Positions 14,134-23,111 of a stretch of 64,000 nucleotides of DNA are shown in pieces. The position numbers and the translations under genes were made by a program. This stretch comes from PWQG01 sp040882255 (GTDB taxonomy: Bacteria; Pseudomonadota; Gammaproteobacteria; Pseudomonadales; Pseudohongiellaceae): the NCBI GenBank assembly GCA_040882255.1, contig JBBEBP010000029.1:1-64000 (forward strand). The letters run 5' to 3'. The notes below the pieces were generated by a model. That model did not search any database. It had not been told where the DNA came from and was given only the letters and a program-made list of their open reading frames with translations. How positions within the stretch are numbered: position 1 is the stretch's first letter; every line of letters starts with the position of its first letter.

Positions 14134-16479
14134 ATGTCACCGACCCCCATTACCACCCACAACCTCGGCTTTCCGCGCATCGGCGCGCGACGCGAACTCA
14201 AGCAGGCTCTGGAGGCATACTGGCGGGGCGACACCGACCGCCAGGCCCTGGAATCCACAGGCCGCGAACTGCGCCGCCGTCACTGGCAGCAGCAGGGCGA
14301 CGCGGGCCTGGATCTGGTGCCCACCGGGGACTTCGCCTGGTACGACCAGGTGCTGACCCTGAGCGCCACGCTGGACAATCTGCCGGCACGCCACCACCGC
14401 GCCGGTGATCCGGTCGATCTGGACACCTTGTTCCGTGTGGCCCGGGGCAGCGATCAGGCCCCGGCGGCCGCCATGAAGAAATGGTTCGACACCAATTATC
14501 ATTACCTGGTGCCCGAGTTCCGCCGCAGGCAGACCTTCGCGCTGGCCTGGCGGCAGATCATCGACGAGACGGCGGAGGCTGTGGCGTTGGGTCATGCTGC
14601 CAAGCCGGTGATCCTCGGTCCGCTCAGTTACCTGTGGCTGGGCAAGGCAGAGGCCGACGATTTCGACCGCCTTGAGTTGATCCCGGCGTTGCTGGTGGCC
14701 TACCAGGACCTGCTACAGGCGTTGGCGGATGCCGGGGCTCAGTGGGTGCAGATCGACGAGCCGATCCTGGCGCTGGACCTGCCCTCCGATTGGCAGCGTG
14801 CCTTCGAGCGCGTGTATCACACATTGAAGGACACGCCGTTGAAGATTCTGCTGGCCACCTATTTCGGGCCGTTGCAGGACAATATGCACACCGCCGTGAA
14901 TCTGCCAGTCGCCGGCCTGCACATTGACGCCGTGCGCGGACCCGAGCAGATTCTGTCTGCCGTGGACAATCTGGCGGTGCACAAGGTGCTTTCAGTGGGC
15001 ATCGTCGACGGGCGCAATATCTGGCGCAACAACCTGCAGTATTCGCTGGAGCAGCTGGAAGTGGCACATCGCCGTATCGGTGACCGGCTGTGGCTGGCGC
15101 CGTCCTGTTCACTGCTGCATGTACCGGTGGACCTGAGCAACGAACAGACGCTGGACCCGACCCTGAAGAGCTGGCTGGCTTTCGCCACGCAGAAAACGGG
15201 AGAAGTGGTCACCCTGGGCCGGCTGTTGGGCGGCGTCGCCACGGATGCAGACCGCGAAGCCTTTGCCGAAAGCCGCCGTGTGGCCGAAGATCGGCGCCAT
15301 CACCCTTTGACCTGCCATCAGCGTGTGCGCGAACGCGCCGGCTCGGTGACCGCACAGGATTGCAGACGGCAGAGTCCGTTTACCCAGCGCATCGGACAGC
15401 AACAGTCACGCCTCGATCTGCCGCTGTTTCCGACGACCACCATCGGTTCGTTCCCGCAGACTGCGGAGATCCGCCGTATACGCCGGGAACGCAAGCAGGG
15501 AAATATCGGTGATACGGCGTACACAAACTACATGAAAGACTGCATTCGTGACGCCATACAGCGCCAGGAGACACTCGATCTGGATGTGCTGGTGCATGGC
15601 GAGGCCGAGCGCAATGATATGGTGGAGTACTTCGGCGAACAGCTCGAAGGTTACGCTTTCACGGCTCATGGCTGGGTGCAGAGCTATGGCTCGCGCTGCG
15701 TCAAGCCGCCGGTCATCTACGGGGACGTGAGGCGACCCGGGCCGATGACCGTGGAGTGGATCCGATATGCGCAGACGCTGACACCGAAACCGGTCAAAGG
15801 CATGCTGACTGGGCCGGTGACGATGTTGCAGTGGGCCTTTGTGCGGGACGATCAGCCCCGGCACGAGACCGCCATGCAGATCGCCCTGGCCCTGCGTGAT
15901 GAGGTCGGTGATCTGGAAGCGGCCGGTACGCGCATCATACAGATCGATGAACCGGCATTGCGCGAGGGTCTGCCTCTGCGTCGGGCAGACTGGCGCAGCT
16001 ATCTGGATTGGGCGGTCAAGGCATTCCGGCTGGCGTCGTCGGGTGTGCGGGATGCAACGCAGATCCACACCCACATGTGCTACTCGGAGTTCAATGACAT
16101 CATTGAGGCCGTCGCGGCGCTGGATGCCGATGTGGTGACCATCGAGACTTCGCGTTCACGAGGCGAGCTGCTGTCCGCGTTCGAGGCCTTTGACTACCCG
16201 AACCAGATCGGGCCGGGTGTCTACGACATCCATTCGCCGGCAGTGCCGTCGGTGGATGGCATGGTCGCGGTTCTTGAGCGGGCGGCGCGCAAGCTGCCGG
16301 CCGACAACCTGTGGGTCAATCCTGACTGCGGGCTGAAAACGCGCGGGTGGCCGGAGACGGAGGCGGCGCTGCAGCGCATGGTCGAAGCCGCCACGATACT
16401 GCGCGAGCGTTTCAGTCCGGTGCATCTGCGGGGCCATGCTGCAGGGTCCGGTCACGAAGTTGAAGCGCGTACCGGTTGA
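14134..16479 (+). CDS. metE: Cobalamin-independent methionine synthase
   Basis: A 781-residue two-barrel enzyme transferring a methyl group from methyltetrahydropteroyl-triglutamate to homocysteine in the cytosol. The N-terminal LGFPRIGARRELKQALE is the family opening. The C-terminal barrel has FPTTTIGSFPQT and zinc ligands in HTHMCYSEF and WVNPDCGLKTRGW. It is slightly longer than E. coli MetE (753), with a C-terminal tail of about 15 residues. Regulation by MetR is supported by the operator upstream. Its TGA is directly adjacent to the stop of the convergent gene. The mid-protein linker (RVRERAGSVTAQDCRRQS) shows no truncation. Confidence 0.96.
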   Translation: MSPTPITTHNLGFPRIGARRELKQALEAYWRGDTDRQALESTGRELRRRHWQQQGDAGLDLVPTGDFAWYDQVLTLSATLDNLPARHHRAGDPVDLDTLFRVARGSDQAPAAAMKKWFDTNYHYLVPEFRRRQTFALAWRQIIDETAEAVALGHAAKPVILGPLSYLWLGKAEADDFDRLELIPALLVAYQDLLQALADAGAQWVQIDEPILALDLPSDWQRAFERVYHTLKDTPLKILLATYFGPLQDNMHTAVNLPVAGLHIDAVRGPEQILSAVDNLAVHKVLSVGIVDGRNIWRNNLQYSLEQLEVAHRRIGDRLWLAPSCSLLHVPVDLSNEQTLDPTLKSWLAFATQKTGEVVTLGRLLGGVATDADREAFAESRRVAEDRRHHPLTCHQRVRERAGSVTAQDCRRQSPFTQRIGQQQSRLDLPLFPTTTIGSFPQTAEIRRIRRERKQGNIGDTAYTNYMKDCIRDAIQRQETLDLDVLVHGEAERNDMVEYFGEQLEGYAFTAHGWVQSYGSRCVKPPVIYGDVRRPGPMTVEWIRYAQTLTPKPVKGMLTGPVTMLQWAFVRDDQPRHETAMQIALALRDEVGDLEAAGTRIIQIDEPALREGLPLRRADWRSYLDWAVKAFRLASSGVRDATQIHTHMCYSEFNDIIEAVAALDADVVTIETSRSRGELLSAFEAFDYPNQIGPGVYDIHSPAVPSVDGMVAVLERAARKLPADNLWVNPDCGLKTRGWPETEAALQRMVEAATILRERFSPVHLRGHAAGSGHEVEARTG

Positions 16480-17325
16480 TCACGGGATCTCCGGGAAGTG
16501 TTCCGGTGTATTGAGCCGCCAGTCGTAGTCGATGAACTCGATACGGCTGGTGGTCCGCATCAGCCCGGTAACCGATTCCCCGGCATACTGCGCGATGAAG
16601 TCGCGGATCGAGTCCGCCTCCGCCAGGAAGTCGGCCTGGTACCAGTCGAACAGGCTGGTGAGGTGCAGCGTACCGTCCTCCACCCGCAACTGGTACGGAG
16701 TGCTGAAGGCAAGGCGCGTGTTCGCCGTCAGCAGCCCGTTCACGTTGTCCGCCGTATAGGCCTGCTGTCGCAGCGGCGGGCAGCCGACCGAGGCGCAGTT
16801 GACGGCAAAATGCACGCGGGCGTCGGCCCAGCCGCGTTGACGGAATGACTCGCCCAGCAACGTGTCTTTTTCGATGCCGTCCAGGCTCACCATGGTGCCG
16901 CCCACGTCGAACAGCTCGCGTTCGAACACATTTTCCCGGAAGGGGTTATAGCGGCCGCCGTAGTCCCAGACCGATTCCACCAGCCCGCCGTCCGGCCGCT
17001 CCTCCAGAATATGGGCGGCCATGAAAAAATTATAGGCATTGAGCCAGAACGCGGTGGCCTGTTCGCGAGTCTCCAGCGTGGCGGGATCAAAGCCGGCCAG
17101 TGCCTCACGCTGCTCCCGCAGGAGTGCGCTGGTCCCATCGGCGGACAGGGCGGCTTCATAATCGAACGCCGAAACCAGCCCCCCGTTCTCCAGCGGCTGT
17201 TCGATCAGGTAGTCTTCGAGCAGGGTGGACCAGTGGGAGAATACTGTATCGATCTGCGCGGAGACAGGTCCGGTCAGTGCCAGGCACGTCAGTAGCAGGA
17301 TGTGGCGTAAAAGTGGGTGTGTCAT
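16480..17325 (-). CDS. DUF547 exported protein
   Basis: A 281-residue protein with an N-terminal signal peptide (HILLLTCLALTGPVSA, cleavage near Ala/Gln ~23) and a DUF547 domain (PF04784), recognised by AFWLNAYNFFMAAHIL, the DGIEKDTLL segment and HFAVNCASVGCPPLR. DUF547 has a transglutaminase-like Cys-His arrangement, but no activity is established. The ATG at 17325 is chosen because it begins the signal peptide; an in-frame ATG upstream at 17391 would precede it with a non-hydrophobic extension. It is probably periplasmic. Confidence 0.85.
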   Translation of the reverse strand: MTHPLLRHILLLTCLALTGPVSAQIDTVFSHWSTLLEDYLIEQPLENGGLVSAFDYEAALSADGTSALLREQREALAGFDPATLETREQATAFWLNAYNFFMAAHILEERPDGGLVESVWDYGGRYNPFRENVFERELFDVGGTMVSLDGIEKDTLLGESFRQRGWADARVHFAVNCASVGCPPLRQQAYTADNVNGLLTANTRLAFSTPYQLRVEDGTLHLTSLFDWYQADFLAEADSIRDFIAQYAGESVTGLMRTTSRIEFIDYDWRLNTPEHFPEIP

Positions 17326-17350
17326 GAGCGCGGCTCGCAGGTTATGTAGC

Positions 17351-17379
17351 TTGATGTCCGTGTGGCTGCTTTCTAGACT
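17351..17379 (+). promoter_or_regulatory. Candidate promoter upstream of a small ORF
   Basis: TTGATG (17351-17356), exactly 17 bp, then TAGACT (17374-17379), pointing rightwards into the gap before hrpB's 3' end. Confidence 0.35.
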
Positions 17380-17423
17380 GGCGACAATCAATATTGTTAC
17401 ATACGAGAACCGTGGAGGGAGCG

Positions 17424-17537
17424 ATGACTGACATCACCTGCACGCGGGACGGGGCTGACCCTCAACCACTGCGCCGCCTGGTGCGATGCGTGGCCACAGC
17501 CGTCAGCGGATCATCCGGCCAGGGGTGCTTCGGGTAG
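17424..17537 (+). CDS. Small ORF (37 codons) with strong Shine-Dalgarno, overlapping hrpB 3' end
   Basis: An ATG with GGAGGGAG five bases upstream begins a 37-codon ORF (MTDITCTRDGADPQPLRRLV...). It runs antisense across the last ~75 bases of hrpB. A plausible promoter lies at 17351-17379. The first ~13 residues look like the start of a normal cytosolic protein, and the rest is simply antisense hrpB. This fits a gene start left behind by a deletion, or a genuine small protein. No family is recognised. Confidence 0.3.
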   Translation: MTDITCTRDGADPQPLRRLVRCVATAVSGSSGQGCFG

Positions 17538-19933
17538 CGCCCCTTCAGGTCCCGGCGCACATCAAAATAGGTTCTCGACCAGAATCCGGCCAGGTCCCGC
17601 GTGACCTGCACCGGCCGTCCCGCCGGCGACAGCAGATGGATCAGTACCGGCATGCGGCCCCCGGCGATCCGGGGCGTCTCCGTCATACCGAACAGGGCCT
17701 GGAGTTTGACCGCCAGTACCGGTTCCTCTCCGGTGTAGTCGATGCGGATGCGCGAGCCGCTGGGCACGCTCTGGTGTGTGGGTGCCTCACGGATCAGGGT
17801 CTGCTGCAGCGACCAGTCCAGCAGGCTGTCATGCAGGAAGCGGCCCAGTGGTAGTCGGTCCAGGGCGGCCAGGCTCTTGACGCCGTCCAGCCAGGGGGCC
17901 AACCATTGTTCCAGTGAATCCATCAGCGCTGTGTCGCCGACCTCCGGCCAGGGATCCCCCAATACCCGGCGCAGCAGACGCAGGCGACCCAGCAGCTGCC
18001 GGTCCGCCTCCGACCAGTGCAGTTCTCCGCGCTGTCGCAGGGCCTGCAGCAGACCCTTCTGTACCGCATCGGGGGGTAGCTGTTTCAATGGACGCCGTTC
18101 CAGGATCAGCTCGCCGAGCCGGCGGACCTGCTCTCCGGTCACCCGTCCCGCCCGTTCGTCCCAGCCGATCTGTTCCTGCCACTGTTTACAGTCCGGAAAC
18201 AAGCGGGGCAGCTTTTCCGCAGAGAGGGCGATGCCATGAAACAGCCGTGCACCACTGGCTTGCCCATCCAGTTCCACGGCCACCAGGTAGTCCGCCTGGG
18301 CCAGCGTATGACTGGCTGGCAACTGCACCTGACCACCCGTCACCAGCTTGAATCGGCCTTCCTCGCCCTGACGCTGAGCGATGCGGTCCGGGTAGGCCGT
18401 GGCCAATAACTCATCGGCGGCGGACAGGTTGTCTAACCGCAGTGTAGTGCTCGCGCGCCGGGCCCACTGCTGTGCCATCCGTTGCCAGCGTGCTCCGTTG
18501 CCGGTCGCGGTACGCGGATTGGCCGGCCGCTGAGCCAACAGCTGTTGGATGTCCGGATCGTCACCGCCGATTGATTCCTCCAGCCAGGCCACCAGCCAGC
18601 AGGCCAGGGGCAGACAGTCCTGCCGGAGGGCGTGTTCCAGCAGCACGGCCAGGCGCGGATGGGTGGGCCAGCGGGCCGCCTGGCGACCCGATTCACTCAG
18701 GCCGCCGTCGTTTTGCAGCAGTCCGAGCCGACGCAGCAGGTCACGGCCGCTGGCCACAGCTGCGGGTGGTGGAGGGGTAACCCAGGGCAATGCTTCAGGG
18801 TCCGGAGTGCCCCAGCGCGCCAGTTCGAAGACCAGGCCGGACAGATCGGCCTGCCGGATCTCCGGTTCACGGTGTGCCACCAGCAACTGTTCTTCGGCCC
18901 ACAGGCGGTAACAGAAACCTTCGGCCTCGCGGCCCGCCCGGCCCCGACGCTGGTCCGCGCTGGCGCGGTTGACCGGGCGGGTGTCCAGCCGGGTCAGGCC
19001 GCTGCGGGGCTGGAACACCGGCACCCGCTCGCGTCCGGCATCGATGACGATGCGCACGCCGGGTACAGTCAGGCTGGACTCTGCGATGGCGGTGGAGAGG
19101 ATGACCCGGCGCCGGCTGTTGGCGGGTGGCCGCAGTACGGATTGCTGCCGCGCCAGTGGCAACTGACCATGCAGCGGAAGAATGTCAATCGTGGCAGCCA
19201 GCGTGCTCTCCAGGGCCTGCTGCAGTCGACGGATTTCGCGTTGACCGGGCAGGAACATCAGTATGTGCCCGTCATGGGAGTCCAGTGCATCCCGTACCAC
19301 ACTCGCCTGGTGGAGCGCAGGGTCTTTATGAAGGGGCGCAGACCGGTAGTGAGTGGTCACTTCAAAGCTGCGGCCCGGGCAATCGATAACCGGGGTCTCC
19401 TCGCCCAGCACGGTGAGCAATGCCTGTACATCCAGCGTCGCCGACATGATCAGCAACTTCAGGTCCTCGCGCAGTCCGGTTTGCACATCCAGGGTCAACG
19501 CCAGCCCCAGGTCCGCTTCCAGGCTACGTTCGTGGAACTCGTCGAAAATGACGCCGGTCACGCCTTCCAGCATCGGATCATTCTGCAGCATCCGGGTCAG
19601 GATTCCCTGTGTGACGATCTCCAGGCGCGTGTGAGTGCTTACTTTTGAATCACCGCGCACTCGGTAGCCGACCGTCTCACCAGGCTTTTCCCCGAGCTGT
19701 TCCGCCATCCAGACAGCCGCCAGGCGGGCCGCGACCCGGCGTGGTTCGAGCATGAGCCAGCGTCCGGCGTCAGCAGGGGTATCTTCCAGCAGGGCCAGTG
19801 GCGCGCGGGTGGTCTTGCCAGTCCCGGGCCGGGCCACCAGCAGGCAGCGATTGTGGCGGGCCAGGGACTCGCGGAGCCGGGACAGTACCGCGTCGATGGG
19901 CAGTTCCGGATTCGACCGGTTGGCATTCGTCAT
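17462..19933 (-). CDS. hrpB: ATP-dependent RNA helicase HrpB (DEAH)
   Basis: An 823-residue DEAH/RHA-type helicase of the HrpB family (E. coli HrpB is ~810). Motif I is ARPGTGKTTRAPL, motif II FDEFHERSLEADLGL (DEFH in place of DEAH), motif III SATLD, and motif VI region QRRGRAGREAEGFCYRLW. The family-specific C-terminal HrpB domain extends to the end. ATG 19933 is preferred over the in-frame start 9 bases upstream. Cellular role is poorly defined. It is divergent from alkB with a 48-bp gap. Confidence 0.94.
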   Translation of the reverse strand: MTNANRSNPELPIDAVLSRLRESLARHNRCLLVARPGTGKTTRAPLALLEDTPADAGRWLMLEPRRVAARLAAVWMAEQLGEKPGETVGYRVRGDSKVSTHTRLEIVTQGILTRMLQNDPMLEGVTGVIFDEFHERSLEADLGLALTLDVQTGLREDLKLLIMSATLDVQALLTVLGEETPVIDCPGRSFEVTTHYRSAPLHKDPALHQASVVRDALDSHDGHILMFLPGQREIRRLQQALESTLAATIDILPLHGQLPLARQQSVLRPPANSRRRVILSTAIAESSLTVPGVRIVIDAGRERVPVFQPRSGLTRLDTRPVNRASADQRRGRAGREAEGFCYRLWAEEQLLVAHREPEIRQADLSGLVFELARWGTPDPEALPWVTPPPPAAVASGRDLLRRLGLLQNDGGLSESGRQAARWPTHPRLAVLLEHALRQDCLPLACWLVAWLEESIGGDDPDIQQLLAQRPANPRTATGNGARWQRMAQQWARRASTTLRLDNLSAADELLATAYPDRIAQRQGEEGRFKLVTGGQVQLPASHTLAQADYLVAVELDGQASGARLFHGIALSAEKLPRLFPDCKQWQEQIGWDERAGRVTGEQVRRLGELILERRPLKQLPPDAVQKGLLQALRQRGELHWSEADRQLLGRLRLLRRVLGDPWPEVGDTALMDSLEQWLAPWLDGVKSLAALDRLPLGRFLHDSLLDWSLQQTLIREAPTHQSVPSGSRIRIDYTGEEPVLAVKLQALFGMTETPRIAGGRMPVLIHLLSPAGRPVQVTRDLAGFWSRTYFDVRRDLKGRYPKHPWPDDPLTAVATHRTRRRSG

Positions 19934-19981
19934 GGCCCGCATTGTACCGCTTTACGGCTGACCGGGTGGTACACTGTTACC

Positions 19982-20659
19982 ATGGATCTGTTTGATATCG
20001 AGACAACGGACGACGCCTGGTCCGAACAACTGGACGAAGGCAGCTTTCATCTGCACGGCTTTGTGGTGGAAGAAGCGGACAATCTGCTGGAACAGGTTGC
20101 CAATGTCGCGGAAGAGTCGCCGTTCCGTCATCTTGTGACACCCGGTGGGAAGCGCATGTCCGTGGCCATGACCAACTGCGGGGAGTACGGCTGGGTATCG
20201 GACCGCAGGGGCTATCGGTATCAGTCGACGGATCCGCTTTCTGGCCGAAAATGGCCGGAAATGCCGACTATATTCCGCGAAACGGCGCTAAAAGCAGCAG
20301 AATCGGCTGGTTATCCGGGTTTCACGCCGGACGTGGCCCTGATCAATGAATACCGGCCGGGAACCCGGCTGACACCGCACCAGGACAAGGATGAACAGGA
20401 CCGAACCTCGCCTATCGTGTCGATATCATTGGGTGTGCCGGCCGTTTTTCTTTGGGGAGGCCTGCAGCGCGGCGGACGCAATCGCCGCATTCCTGTGCGC
20501 CATGGAGACGTGCTGGTCTGGGGCGGTCCGGACCGTTTTCGTTTTCACGGCATAGCGACATTAAAAGAATATCTCCACCCGTTGACGGGAGATCGGCGCA
20601 TCAACATCACTTTCCGGCGTACCGGTCTGGTCGACACGCAAGGTGTGGCACCGCATTGA
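19982..20659 (+). CDS. alkB: AlkB-family DNA repair dioxygenase
   Basis: A 225-residue 2-oxoglutarate/Fe(II) dioxygenase that oxidatively removes alkyl lesions from DNA bases. Iron ligands: His133 and Asp135 in TPHQDKDEQD and the distal His in FRFHGIATLKEY; the 2OG-binding arginines lie in RINITFRRTG. The nucleotide-binding lid region (MTNCGEYGWVSDRRGYRY) is present. ATG 19982 gives the usual family length. No ada gene is nearby. Confidence 0.94.
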   Translation: MDLFDIETTDDAWSEQLDEGSFHLHGFVVEEADNLLEQVANVAEESPFRHLVTPGGKRMSVAMTNCGEYGWVSDRRGYRYQSTDPLSGRKWPEMPTIFRETALKAAESAGYPGFTPDVALINEYRPGTRLTPHQDKDEQDRTSPIVSISLGVPAVFLWGGLQRGGRNRRIPVRHGDVLVWGGPDRFRFHGIATLKEYLHPLTGDRRINITFRRTGLVDTQGVAPH

Positions 20660-20721
20660 CAGTACTGTAGTTCGGGCAGAAACTGCATGACCATCATCAC
20701 TTTTTCTGGAGAAAACCGCTC

Positions 20722-21366
20722 ATGACCCTGACCCGTTTCCTGGCTTTCGCCGCATTGGGGCTTACTCTGACTGCCTGCCAGTCTGCCTATTACGGTACCA
20801 TGGAGCGCTTTGGCATTCACAAGCGCGACATCCTGGTGGACCGGGTCGAAGAGGCGCAGAGCGCCCAGGAAGATGGGCAGGAACAGTTCGAGTCTGCGCT
20901 GGAGCAGTTCCGCAGTGTACGCGACTTCGACGGCGGTGAGCTGCAGGAAGTCTACAATCGCCTGAATGCGGAGTTCGAGGCCAGCGAGACGGCGGCGCAG
21001 CGTATCCGGGACCGGGTTGCATCCGTGGAGGACGTGGCCGAAGATCTGTTCGATGAATGGGCGGACGAACTGGAACTGTATAGCAACGACAACCTGCGCC
21101 GCGACAGCGAGGCGCAGCTGAGGGTCACACGCCAGCGCTACGAGCGGCTGATGACTGCCATGCGGCGGGTTGAGTCCTCGCTGGACCCGGTGCTTGATAC
21201 GCTGCGCGACAACGTCCTGTACCTGCGGCACAACCTCAACTCCCGCGCCATCGCCTCCCTGCAGGGCGAGCTGGACACCATTGGCACTGATGTCGATCAG
21301 CTCATCCGTGACATGCAGGAAGCCATCCGCGAGTCCAGCGAGTTCATTGAGGGGATGCGTTCATGA
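20722..21366 (+). CDS. DUF2959 lipoprotein
   Basis: A 214-residue protein with a lipobox (LTLTAC, Cys19), then the DUF2959 signature YYGTMERFGIHKRDILVDRVE and long amphipathic helices likely to be coiled coil. It is probably outer-membrane-anchored facing the periplasm. Function is unknown. slyX follows with a 4-bp overlap, suggesting co-transcription. Confidence 0.85.
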   Translation: MTLTRFLAFAALGLTLTACQSAYYGTMERFGIHKRDILVDRVEEAQSAQEDGQEQFESALEQFRSVRDFDGGELQEVYNRLNAEFEASETAAQRIRDRVASVEDVAEDLFDEWADELELYSNDNLRRDSEAQLRVTRQRYERLMTAMRRVESSLDPVLDTLRDNVLYLRHNLNSRAIASLQGELDTIGTDVDQLIRDMQEAIRESSEFIEGMRS

Positions 21367-21572
21367 CTAAGGAAAATGACCTGACCGAGCTGCAGATGAA
21401 GGTCGCGTTCCAGGAGCAGGCCCTGGAGGCGCTGGACGATGTGTTGACCCGCCAGCAGGACCGGGTCGAGCGGCTTGAGAAGCGTCTCGCTCAACTGCAG
21501 GACCAGTATGAGGCTGTGCTGGACCGATTGTCCGATACCACTTCCGTAGAGGAGGCGCCTCCACATTATTGA
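21363..21572 (+). CDS. slyX: SlyX homologue
   Basis: A 69-residue acidic coiled-coil protein: VAFQEQALEALDDVLTRQQD, heptad repeats through residue ~55, and the family's C-terminal PPHY. This matches SlyX in length and ending. Its role is undefined. It overlaps the upstream DUF2959 gene by 4 bp. Confidence 0.9.
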   Translation: MTKENDLTELQMKVAFQEQALEALDDVLTRQQDRVERLEKRLAQLQDQYEAVLDRLSDTTSVEEAPPHY

Positions 21573-21674
21573 CGCCATGGTGGCAATCGGCGGTCGGAAC
21601 TGGACAAACTCCTGCCCTGGAGATACCTTCCGGTCCTCTTGTGAACGAAAGATCTGTCCTGCAAAGGCTGATTA

Positions 21675-23111
21675 ATGACAACAACCCTCCCCGATGGCCT
21701 GATTGTGGTGGCCAAAGCCGATTGTCCGACCTGCCGCCTGGTGGAGCCGTTGCTGCCAGAGCTGGACGCGGCCGGCGCCTTGACGGTCTACGTCCAGGAT
21801 TCGGCCGAGTACGCAGCCGCCTTGCCCGGCACCCGGCATGACCACACACTGGAGCACTCCTGGCGCCTGGACACCGAGTTTGTGCCGACATTGATCCGTG
21901 TCGAGAATGGTCAGGAAGTCGCACGTACTCACGGCTGGCACAAGGAAGACTGGCGCGCCATCAGCGGGCTGCCCGGCCTGGGTGAAGATCTTCCGGAGAT
22001 GCGTCCCGGTTGCGGATCCAGAACACTGGAACCGGGGATCGCCGATGAGCTGGAGCTGGCCTTTGGCGACGTGCCACTGCAATCGCGCCAGATCGATATT
22101 GCCGGCGCCGATGACCCGATGGAGGCCTGTTTCGAGCGCGGCTGGAGCGACGGTCTGCCGGTCGTCCCGCCAACCCCGGTCCGGGTACTGCGCATGCTCA
22201 GGGGCACCTCACGAGAGCCGGATGAGGTGCTCGGCCTGATGCCGCCGGACCGGGTGCCCTGCACTGTCGAGAAGGTGGCGGTCAATGCGGTCATGGCCGG
22301 CTGCAAACCGGAATACATGCCGGTGCTGCTGGCTGCGCTGGAAGCGGCGCTGGATGAAGAGTTCGGCCTGCACGGGCTGATCTGCACCACCATGTTCGGC
22401 ACTCCGATGATCATGGTCAATGGCCCGATCGCCAGGGCTATCGGCATGAATTCCGGGGGCAACGCGCTGGGCCAGGGCAACCGGGCCAATGCCACCATCG
22501 GCCGCGCGCTGCAGTTGATCATCCGCAATGTCGGCGGCGGCCGGCCGGGTGAGATCGACCGCGCCGCCCTGGGAACGCCGGGTAAATACACGTTCTGCTT
22601 TGCCGAGGCGGAGGACAGCGACTGGCTGTCCCTGGCGCAGGAGCGCGGTATCGAGCCGGGCCGTTCGGCCGTGACCCTGTTTCCGGGCGAGGGCGTGCAG
22701 GGCATCATCGACCAGAAGTCCCGCGACCCGGAGTCTCTGGTGCGCTCCTTTGCCCTGTCGCTACGCGCCGTCGATCATGCCAAACTGGCGATGGCCGGGG
22801 ATGCCGTACTGGTGGTCTCGCCCGAGCATGCACGGGTGTTCATTGAGGCCGGCTGGTCCAAGCAGCGCCTGCGCGAGGAGCTGGAGCAGTTGCTGCTGGC
22901 TCCCGGGAAGGATCTGGTGGCCGGTGCCGGCGGGATCGCCGAGGGCATTCCGGAAAAGTTCAGGGACAAGCAGGTGCCCAAGTTCCGTCCGGGCGGCCTG
23001 CTGATTGTGCGGGTTGGCGGGACGGCCGGCCTGTTTTCAGCCATCATTGCCGGCTGGGCCGCATCCGGTCCGGTCGGTTCATCACCGGTAACACGCGAGG
23101 TACTGTTATGA
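21675..23111 (+). CDS. Thioredoxin-domain protein, partner of the UGSC selenoprotein
   Basis: A 478-residue two-part protein. Residues ~1-105 resemble a thioredoxin-like fold with a redox CPTC (Cys17, Cys20). Residues ~140-478 form a conserved domain (ERGWSDGLPVVPPTPVRVL, PEYMPVLLAALEAALDEEFG, GGNALGQGNRANATIGRALQ, FPGEGVQGIIDQ) that accompanies UGSC-family proteins. Its stop overlaps the selenoprotein start (ATGA), indicating translational coupling and probably a complex. The catalysed reaction is unknown; a thiol/selenol redox relay between CPTC and the UGSC site is my inference. Confidence 0.7.
   Translation: MTTTLPDGLIVVAKADCPTCRLVEPLLPELDAAGALTVYVQDSAEYAAALPGTRHDHTLEHSWRLDTEFVPTLIRVENGQEVARTHGWHKEDWRAISGLPGLGEDLPEMRPGCGSRTLEPGIADELELAFGDVPLQSRQIDIAGADDPMEACFERGWSDGLPVVPPTPVRVLRMLRGTSREPDEVLGLMPPDRVPCTVEKVAVNAVMAGCKPEYMPVLLAALEAALDEEFGLHGLICTTMFGTPMIMVNGPIARAIGMNSGGNALGQGNRANATIGRALQLIIRNVGGGRPGEIDRAALGTPGKYTFCFAEAEDSDWLSLAQERGIEPGRSAVTLFPGEGVQGIIDQKSRDPESLVRSFALSLRAVDHAKLAMAGDAVLVVSPEHARVFIEAGWSKQRLREELEQLLLAPGKDLVAGAGGIAEGIPEKFRDKQVPKFRPGGLLIVRVGGTAGLFSAIIAGWAASGPVGSSPVTREVLL

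Noticed and set aside
20762..21022. Minus-strand ORF within the DUF2959 gene
   Set aside because: High-GC shadow ORF rich in Arg/Pro/Ala with no family features.
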